Origin: Roseburia sp.
GTDB taxonomy: Bacteria; Bacillota_A; Clostridia; Lachnospirales; Lachnospiraceae
Length of the DNA: 12,150 nucleotides
Direction of reading: 5' to 3'
Assembly: GCA_017547315.1 (NCBI GenBank)
Contig: JAFYQA010000138.1
Coordinates: 1 to 12,150 of the forward strand
Shown here: positions 7,440 through 12,150 of the stretch, piece by piece
How positions within the stretch are numbered: position 1 is the stretch's first letter
How the letters are laid out: each line of letters opens with the position of its first letter
Position numbers and translations under genes: made by a program
The notes under the pieces: model-generated
The model's input: only the letters and a program-made list of their open reading frames with translations
What the model was told of the DNA's origin: nothing
Database searches by the model: none

Positions 7440-8801
7440 ATGGATTTAACAGGAAAAAGAGTGTTGGTAGTAGGTTCCGGTATTAGCGGTGTGGCAGCTA
7501 CTGAATTATTGAAAAAAGAACAGATAGAAGTAGTCTTATTCGATGGGAATAAGAATTTGGATGTAGAAGCGTTAAAGCAGAAAGCACCGGTTTTTTCGGA
7601 TGTGGAGATTATTCTGGGCGAGTTGAGTGAGACAGTTATGGATACGCTTGATTTCGTAGTGTTAAGTCCAGGTGTGCCGACAGATTTACCGATGGTAAAT
7701 GCGTTGCGTGATAAGAATATTCCAATATGGGGTGAAATTGAATTGGCATATAATTTTGCAAAAGGCAAAATTGTGGCGATTACGGGAACAAATGGTAAGA
7801 CAACGACGACTGCTTTGACAGGTGAGATTATGGCGAATTACTTTGCAGATGTAAAAGTCGTTGGTAATATTGGTATTCCTTATACATCTGTGGCTGCTGA
7901 GACGACAGAAGATACCGTTACCGTGGCAGAGATTAGTAGTTTTCAGTTAGAGACAACACAGGAATTTGCACCGGTAGTATCTGCGATTTTGAATATTACG
8001 CCGGATCATCTGGATCGTCATCACACGATGGAAGCTTACATCGAGGCAAAAGAACGTGTGACGGTAAAACAGGGAACGACAGATACTTGTGTATTGAATT
8101 ATGAAGATGAAGTGCTCCGTGCATTCGGTGAAAAACTTCATACAAACGTATTATTCTTTAGCAGTAGACAGAAGTTAGAGCGTGGTTTGTATTTAGATGG
8201 TGAAGAGATTTTTTATGCAGATGAGAATGGTACGCAGTTAGTCATTCATGTAGACGAATTGAATATTTTGGGTCTGCATAATTATGAAAATGTAATGGCT
8301 GCAACCGGTATGGCTTTAAGTATCGGTGTTCCAATGGAGAAAATCGTAGAAGTATTGAAACGATTCCAGGCAGTGGAGCATAGAATAGAGTATGTGACAG
8401 AAAAACGTGGCGTGAAGTTCTATAATGATTCAAAGGGAACGAATCCAGATGCAGCAATAAAGGCTATTTTGGCGATGAATCGTCCAACATATCTGATTGG
8501 TGGTGGATATGATAAAGCGTCAGAGTATGATGAGTGGATTGAAAGCTTCGGTGGCAAAGTTCGTAAATTAGTGCTTATCGGACAAACAAGAGAAAAGATT
8601 GCGGAATGTGCGAGAGCACATGGCTTTAATGACATCGTATTATGCGATTCGTTAGAAGAAGCAATTGACGTTTGTTATGAAAATGCCGTAGCTGGAGAGG
8701 CAGTATTATTATCTCCGGCATGTGCAAGCTGGGGTATGTTTAAAAACTACGAACAGCGTGGTGATATTTTCAAGGAATATGTAAGAGGTTTGAGTGAGTA
8801 A
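7440..8801 (+). CDS. murD: UDP-N-acetylmuramoylalanine--D-glutamate ligase (MurD)
   Basis: MurD adds D-glutamate to UDP-MurNAc-L-alanine using ATP, the second amino acid step of the peptidoglycan stem peptide, in the cytoplasm. The 453 residues have the three-domain layout of Mur ligases: an N-terminal Rossmann-like UDP-binding domain (VLVVGSGISGVAA), a central ATPase domain with the P-loop GTNGKTTT at 116-122, EISSFQLE (S166 onward) and HLDRHHTMEAYIEAK, and a C-terminal domain starting near NDSKGTNPDAA (N329). The tail SPACASWGMFKNYEQRGDIF separates MurD from MurC, MurE and MurF. AGGG at 7431-7434 lies five bases before ATG 7440. Its 3' end overlaps the GTG start of ftsW by eight bases, which suggests translational coupling. 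Confidence 0.97.
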   Translation: MDLTGKRVLVVGSGISGVAATELLKKEQIEVVLFDGNKNLDVEALKQKAPVFSDVEIILGELSETVMDTLDFVVLSPGVPTDLPMVNALRDKNIPIWGEIELAYNFAKGKIVAITGTNGKTTTTALTGEIMANYFADVKVVGNIGIPYTSVAAETTEDTVTVAEISSFQLETTQEFAPVVSAILNITPDHLDRHHTMEAYIEAKERVTVKQGTTDTCVLNYEDEVLRAFGEKLHTNVLFFSSRQKLERGLYLDGEEIFYADENGTQLVIHVDELNILGLHNYENVMAATGMALSIGVPMEKIVEVLKRFQAVEHRIEYVTEKRGVKFYNDSKGTNPDAAIKAILAMNRPTYLIGGGYDKASEYDEWIESFGGKVRKLVLIGQTREKIAECARAHGFNDIVLCDSLEEAIDVCYENAVAGEAVLLSPACASWGMFKNYEQRGDIFKEYVRGLSE

Positions 8802-9927
8802 GATGGCAGGTAGACAGAAAAAGAATAAGCCGTTACGGTATTATGATTATAGTCTGTTATTTTTAATAATTTTCCTACTTTGCTTCGGTCTGGTTATGCT
8901 TTACAGCACCAGTTCTTATTATGGATTTACGAGATTTGATGATTCCGCATATTATGTGAAGAAACAGTTATTCGCAACAGCATTGGGTGTGGGAGCGATG
9001 TTTGTGGTTTCGATAATTCCTTATCAGTGGTGGATGAAGTGGGCATCATTTGGTTACATAGCAGCGTTTGTGCTTTGTGTGGCAGTTATCTTTGTTGGTC
9101 GTGAAGCAAAAGGGCAATCAAGATGGCTGCAGATTGGACCATTATCGTTTCAGCCGTCCGAGTTGGCGAAACTTGCGATAATTCTGTTTTTGGCAACGGT
9201 TATTTATAAAGCACCGAAAAGTCTTGGAGACTGGAAAAATCTGCTGAAAATTGCTGGATTATCGATTCCTATTATTGCACCGATTTTGTACAATAACTTG
9301 AGTACTGCGATCATTATTGCAGGTATTGTATTTTGTATGTTATTTGTGGCGAGTCCAAAAAGCAGATATTTTATACTTTTGGGTGTGGTAGGTGTAGTGG
9401 TTGTTGCACTTGTTATTATGTTTGCCATGAGTGGTGGAGAAGGCGGTTATCGTCTGGAACGAGTACAGATATGGCTGAATCCGGAGGCTCATGAAAAGGG
9501 ATACCAGACATTGCAGGGATTATATGCGATTGGTTCTGGGGGTTTGTTTGGAAAAGGTCTGGGTGAGAGTATGCAGAAGCTCGGATTTATTCCAGAAGCA
9601 CAGAATGATATGATTTTTTCGGTTATTTGTGAAGAATTGGGATTGTTTGGAGCGGTCTGCGTTATCATTATTTTTATATTGGTAATTTGGAGATTAATGA
9701 TTATTGCAAATAATGCACAGGATTTATTTGGCTCGATGCTTGTGGTGGGGGTAATGTCACATCTTTCTATTCAGGTAGTGCTAAATATTGCCGTTGTAAC
9801 CAATAGTATTCCAAATACAGGTATTTCGTTGCCATTTATCAGTTATGGTGGTACATCGATTTTATTCCTTTTAGCGGAAATGGGGCTTGCGCTTAGCGTT
9901 GCAAGAGGAATTAAGTTAGAAAGTTAG
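8794..9927 (+). CDS. ftsW: SEDS peptidoglycan glycosyltransferase FtsW (or SpoVE)
   Basis: FtsW polymerises lipid II into glycan strands at the septum, working with a class B PBP. The 377-residue protein has a basic N-terminus and roughly ten membrane segments, the first about 19-37. SEDS signatures are clear: QPSELAK at 120-126, the large extracytoplasmic loop with RLERVQIWLNPEAHEKGYQ, then FIPEAQNDMIFSVICEELG containing the conserved aspartate D272, and NTGISLPFISYGGTS near the end. I chose GTG 8794, which overlaps murD by eight bases, because AGAGG at 8784-8788 is five bases upstream; ATG 8803 is possible but the site would be 14 bases away. FtsW and SpoVE cannot be told apart by sequence alone. 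It is the only SEDS gene visible, next to two PBPs. The usual murG does not follow. Confidence 0.95.
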   Translation: MSKMAGRQKKNKPLRYYDYSLLFLIIFLLCFGLVMLYSTSSYYGFTRFDDSAYYVKKQLFATALGVGAMFVVSIIPYQWWMKWASFGYIAAFVLCVAVIFVGREAKGQSRWLQIGPLSFQPSELAKLAIILFLATVIYKAPKSLGDWKNLLKIAGLSIPIIAPILYNNLSTAIIIAGIVFCMLFVASPKSRYFILLGVVGVVVVALVIMFAMSGGEGGYRLERVQIWLNPEAHEKGYQTLQGLYAIGSGGLFGKGLGESMQKLGFIPEAQNDMIFSVICEELGLFGAVCVIIIFILVIWRLMIIANNAQDLFGSMLVVGVMSHLSIQVVLNIAVVTNSIPNTGISLPFISYGGTSILFLLAEMGLALSVARGIKLES

Positions 9928-9942
9928 TAAAGGGTAGTTATT

Positions 9943-10716
9943 TTGATAAAAGAAGAGCGTAGAAAACGGAAAAGAAGAAAGATACAATTGTACATTTTTC
10001 TAACGGTAACGTTACTTATCGCATTGGCTGCATTTATTGTAGTAGAAGTTTTTACGGTAGAACACGTAGTGGTAGAGGGGAATGAATGGTATTCTTCAAA
10101 ACAGATTGAAGATATGGTGTTAAATGATGAGTATAGTTGGAATTCCTTATATGTGACTATGAAATACCGATTCATAGACATTGGTGAAGTGCCGTTTGTA
10201 GATGAGATGGAAGTGTCTTTGGATAATCCGCATACCCTTCGTATTAAAGTATATGAGAAAGGTATCTTAGGATATCTGTATATCCCGGTTTTGGGACAGA
10301 ATGCATATTTTGATAAAGATGGTTTTGTGGTAGAGACTTCTGCAAATATCATTCCGGGTGTACCCAAAGTGACCGGAATTAATTGCAATGAAGTATTTTT
10401 ATATGAGAAGCTTTCTTTAGAAGATGAAAGTATTCTGAGATTGCTATTGAATCTGACTTTGACATTGGAAAAATATGAAGTAGAGCCGGATGAGATAGCT
10501 TTTGCTGAAAATGGTGATGCGATTGTATATTATGGTGACATTCGGGTTATCGTAGGAGATGAAGAGAATTTGTCTCAAAAAATTATTAATCTTTCGGCAA
10601 TTTTGAAGGAATTATCCAATATGGAGATATCAGCTGGTACACTGCATTTAGAGAATTGGAACGAAGAAAGTGCAGATATTGTGTTTGATAGGGTGCAAAA
10701 TAACCAAAATCCATGA
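9943..10716 (+). CDS. ftsQ: FtsQ/DivIB-type cell division protein
   Basis: A bitopic membrane protein of 257 residues that joins FtsL in the complex controlling septal wall synthesis. The cytoplasmic tail is short and strongly basic (RRKRKRRK), the membrane segment covers about 14-36, and a POTRA domain starts at VFTVEHVVVEGNEWYSSKQIEDM (about 36-105). A beta-rich FtsQ/DivIB domain follows (DKDGFVVETSANIIPGVPKVTG onward). The start is TTG 9943, supported by AAAGGG at 9929-9934 eight bases upstream; no nearby ATG or GTG in frame would keep the basic tail. It begins 15 bases after ftsW, so the two are surely cotranscribed. The end of the gene (from 10671) is partly repeated in the downstream spacer. 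Confidence 0.9.
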   Translation: MIKEERRKRKRRKIQLYIFLTVTLLIALAAFIVVEVFTVEHVVVEGNEWYSSKQIEDMVLNDEYSWNSLYVTMKYRFIDIGEVPFVDEMEVSLDNPHTLRIKVYEKGILGYLYIPVLGQNAYFDKDGFVVETSANIIPGVPKVTGINCNEVFLYEKLSLEDESILRLLLNLTLTLEKYEVEPDEIAFAENGDAIVYYGDIRVIVGDEENLSQKIINLSAILKELSNMEISAGTLHLENWNEESADIVFDRVQNNQNP

Positions 10717-10806
10717 AAAAAATGAAAAAATAGTTGATTTGTTGAAAGAAAGATTATATTATAGTGTATAGATTGAAAATGCAGATATTGTGTATTGACA
10801 TAGGGT
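10671..10806 (+). repeat. direct repeat: ftsQ 3' end echoed in the ftsZ leader
   Basis: TGCAGATATTGTGT occurs at 10671-10684, inside the last codons of ftsQ, and again at 10780-10793 in the spacer, 109 bases apart. The match continues imperfectly: TTGATAGGGT after the first copy and ATTGACATAGGGT after the second. Read in the ftsQ-like frame, the second copy gives ADIVY and then a stop, against ADIVFDRV in the gene. This looks like a decayed partial duplication of the gene end, now carrying a TTGACA hexamer. Confidence 0.6.
10734..10762 (+). promoter_or_regulatory. sigma-A-type promoter of ftsZ
   Basis: TTGATT at 10734-10739 and TATTAT at 10757-10762 are 17 bases apart in the 183-bp spacer before ftsZ. 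Transcription would begin near 10769, giving a leader of about 130 nt. A second, weaker pair is TTGTGT 10788-10793 with TACAAT 10812-10817 (18-base spacer). The spacer also holds two TTGACATA octamers (10795, 10829) and a TATAAT at 10865-10870 that lack properly spaced partners. No terminator is seen after ftsQ, so read-through from upstream is likely as well. Confidence 0.55.
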
Positions 10807-10885
10807 AGGTATACAATGGAATGTGTTTTTGACATATTTAGTAGGAAGAATTTCGGGAAATGTTTATAATATAAGGCAGAAAGAT

Positions 10886-10902
10886 GAGGAGGAACGGTTT
10901 TG
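10886..10902 (+). promoter_or_regulatory. strong ribosome binding site that fixes the TTG start of ftsZ
   Basis: GAGGAGG at 10886-10892 is a near-complete anti-16S match, seven bases ahead of TTG 10900-10902. No in-frame ATG or GTG occurs between this site and the conserved FtsZ core ([17 protein letters not shown]), and the next in-frame ATG lies past the first GTP-binding glycines. The TTG start therefore appears real. Confidence 0.85.
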
Positions 10903-12096
10903 TTAGAGATTAGAACAACAGAAGCAGACAACAGCGCAAAAATAATTGTTATCGGTGTTGGCGGCGCGGGTAACAATGCAGTGAATAGAATGATTGATGA
11001 GTGTATCGGTGGTGTTGAGTTCGTAGGAGTGAATACGGACAAGCAGGCACTCACATTATGTAAGGCACCAACTTTAATTCAGATCGGTGAGAAGCTTACA
11101 AAAGGTCTTGGTGCAGGAGCACAGCCAGAGGTTGGTGAAAAAGCAGCAGAAGAAAGTGTAGAAGAATTAGAAGCAGCTATTAAAGGTGCAGACATGGTAT
11201 TCGTTACTTGTGGTATGGGTGGCGGTACTGGTACAGGTGCGGCTCCTGTTGTTGCTAAAATCGCAAAAGAACAGGGTATCTTAACAGTAGGTGTTGTAAC
11301 AAAACCTTTCAAATTTGAAGCAAAGCAGAGAATGACAAATGCGATTTCAGGTATTGAACGTTTAAGAGATAGCGTAGATACTTTAATCGTAATTCCAAAT
11401 GATAAATTATTAGAAATCGTTGACAGAAGAACTACTATGCCAGATGCTCTTAAGAAGGCAGACGAAGTACTTCAGCAGGCAGTACAGGGTATTACAGACT
11501 TGATTAACTTACCTGCATTAATTAACTTAGACTTTGCAGACGTTTCTACTGTTATGAAGGATAAGGGTATGGCTCATATCGGTATTGGTACAGCTAAGGG
11601 TGATGATAAGGCTATCGAAGCAGTTAAGTTAGCAGTTGCCAGCCCATTATTAGAGACTACTATCAATGGTGCCAGCCATGTTATTATTAATATTTCCGGT
11701 GATATTTCTCTTATGGATGCGAACGATGCTGCAAGCTACGTTCAGGATCTTGCAGGAGATGAAGCAAATATCATCTTTGGTGCGAAGTATGACGAGTCAA
11801 TGACAGATGAAGCTACTATTACAGTTATTGCTACAGGTCTTGAAGGTGCACCAAAAATGAATAATAAATTCATGCCAGATATGAAGTATAGTACACCGAC
11901 TCCAAGTGTAAGACCAATGGGCGGTACTACAACTACAGCAAGACCAATGGGTGGATATAATCCTGGTACTTACGCAGGTACAACACAGAATGTTGCGCCT
12001 ACACCTATGCCAGGCATTCAGACACCACGTCCAGTAGAAAGCACTGTAAAACCAGTTGAGATCCAGATTCCGGATTTCTTAAAAACAAAAAGATAA
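10900..12096 (+). CDS. ftsZ: cell division GTPase FtsZ
   Basis: FtsZ is the tubulin-like GTPase that forms the Z ring and guides septal wall synthesis. The 398 residues start MLEIRTTEA, and the GTP-binding core begins with [10 protein letters not shown] (20-29). The tubulin signature GGGTGTG lies at 107-113 and the T7 catalytic loop NLDFADV at 209-215, with D211 and D214. A flexible linker rich in Thr, Pro, Gly and Met (about 318-385, with RPMGG twice) leads to the conserved C-terminal peptide [13 protein letters not shown], which in other bacteria binds FtsA, SepF, ZapA-type or EzrA-type partners. TTG 10900 is backed by GAGGAGG. Codon use shifts towards GGT, GCA, GTT and CCA, fitting a highly expressed gene. 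No ftsA precedes it. The strong terminator 16 bases after the stop closes the unit. Confidence 0.98.
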   Translation: MLEIRTTEADNSAKIIVIGVGGAGNNAVNRMIDECIGGVEFVGVNTDKQALTLCKAPTLIQIGEKLTKGLGAGAQPEVGEKAAEESVEELEAAIKGADMVFVTCGMGGGTGTGAAPVVAKIAKEQGILTVGVVTKPFKFEAKQRMTNAISGIERLRDSVDTLIVIPNDKLLEIVDRRTTMPDALKKADEVLQQAVQGITDLINLPALINLDFADVSTVMKDKGMAHIGIGTAKGDDKAIEAVKLAVASPLLETTINGASHVIINISGDISLMDANDAASYVQDLAGDEANIIFGAKYDESMTDEATITVIATGLEGAPKMNNKFMPDMKYSTPTPSVRPMGGTTTTARPMGGYNPGTYAGTTQNVAPTPMPGIQTPRPVESTVKPVEIQIPDFLKTKR

Positions 12097-12112
12097 TATA
12101 TTGTTCCAAGCG

Positions 12113-12149
12113 AGCCTGAGAAATCATGTATGATTTCTCAGGCTTTTTT
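12113..12149 (+). terminator. Rho-independent terminator of ftsZ and the dcw cluster
   Basis: A perfect 14-bp stem, 12113-12126 with 12131-12144, closes a TGTA tetraloop and runs into a T-tract (12144-12149). The stem has a GC-rich base (AGCCTGAG) and an AT-rich top. It begins 16 bases after the ftsZ stop and is the strongest terminator in the window. Confidence 0.95.
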
Positions 12150-12150
12150 A

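Noticed and set aside
9924..10388. Long open frame on the minus strand across ftsQ (154 codons).
   Set aside because: It mirrors the coding pattern of ftsQ, shows no ribosome site or recognisable domain, and lies opposite a clear gene.
10829..10870. TTGACA 10829-10834 with TATAAT 10865-10870 as one promoter.
   Set aside because: The 30-base spacer is far outside the 16-18 range for sigma-A.
10838..10870. A sigma-H-type promoter before ftsZ (AGGAAGAAT-like -35), as known for ftsAZ of Bacillus subtilis.
   Set aside because: No GAAT-type -10 is found at the right distance.
1..12150. tRNA or rRNA genes, CRISPR arrays, transposases or phage genes.
   Set aside because: None seen on either strand; gaps between genes are short and explained by regulatory sequence.

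Overview
This window is a chromosomal division and cell wall (dcw) cluster from a low-GC, Gram-positive, anaerobe-type Firmicute. Class Clostridia is the best fit, and Lachnospiraceae is my best guess. The evidence is the gene order mraZ–rsmH–ftsL–PBP–PBP–mraY–murD–ftsW–ftsQ–ftsZ, strong GGAGG-type ribosome binding sites, frequent GTG and TTG starts, AT-rich codon use and sigma-A-like promoters. Two consecutive class B PBPs recall the pbpB–spoVD pair of spore formers. All ten confident genes are on the + strand and look intact. I see no tRNA, rRNA, insertion sequence, prophage or CRISPR array.

Layout. Positions 1-125 hold the possible 3' end of an unidentified upstream gene, followed by an inverted repeat with a T-run (165-224). 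A sigma-A-type promoter (246-274) and four 10-bp-phased MraZ-box-like repeats (282-321) lead into mraZ. Next come rsmH, ftsL and two large transpeptidase genes. The junction between the two PBP genes holds a 13-bp hairpin that buries the best Shine-Dalgarno of the second gene and ends in a T-run. A good promoter overlaps the 3' end of the second PBP gene and probably gives mraY–murD–ftsW–ftsQ their own transcript. A 183-bp leader with promoter-like elements and a partial copy of the ftsQ 3' end precedes ftsZ. A very strong terminator closes the window after ftsZ.

Function. MraY and MurD supply cytoplasmic and membrane steps of lipid II synthesis. FtsW, a SEDS glycosyltransferase, and the class B PBPs polymerise and crosslink septal (and perhaps spore) peptidoglycan. 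FtsL and FtsQ/DivIB are the membrane scaffold that activates them, and FtsZ is the cytoskeletal ring. RsmH methylates 16S rRNA, and MraZ is the likely autorepressor of the cluster.

I find no clearly undescribed system; this is core genome. The points worth a second look are regulatory or concern protein details: the MraZ operator, the hairpin over the second PBP start, a KTA in place of KTG in that PBP, the acidic tail of the first PBP, the duplicated ftsQ end upstream of ftsZ, the absence of murE, murF, murG and ftsA, and non-ATG starts at all four fts genes.
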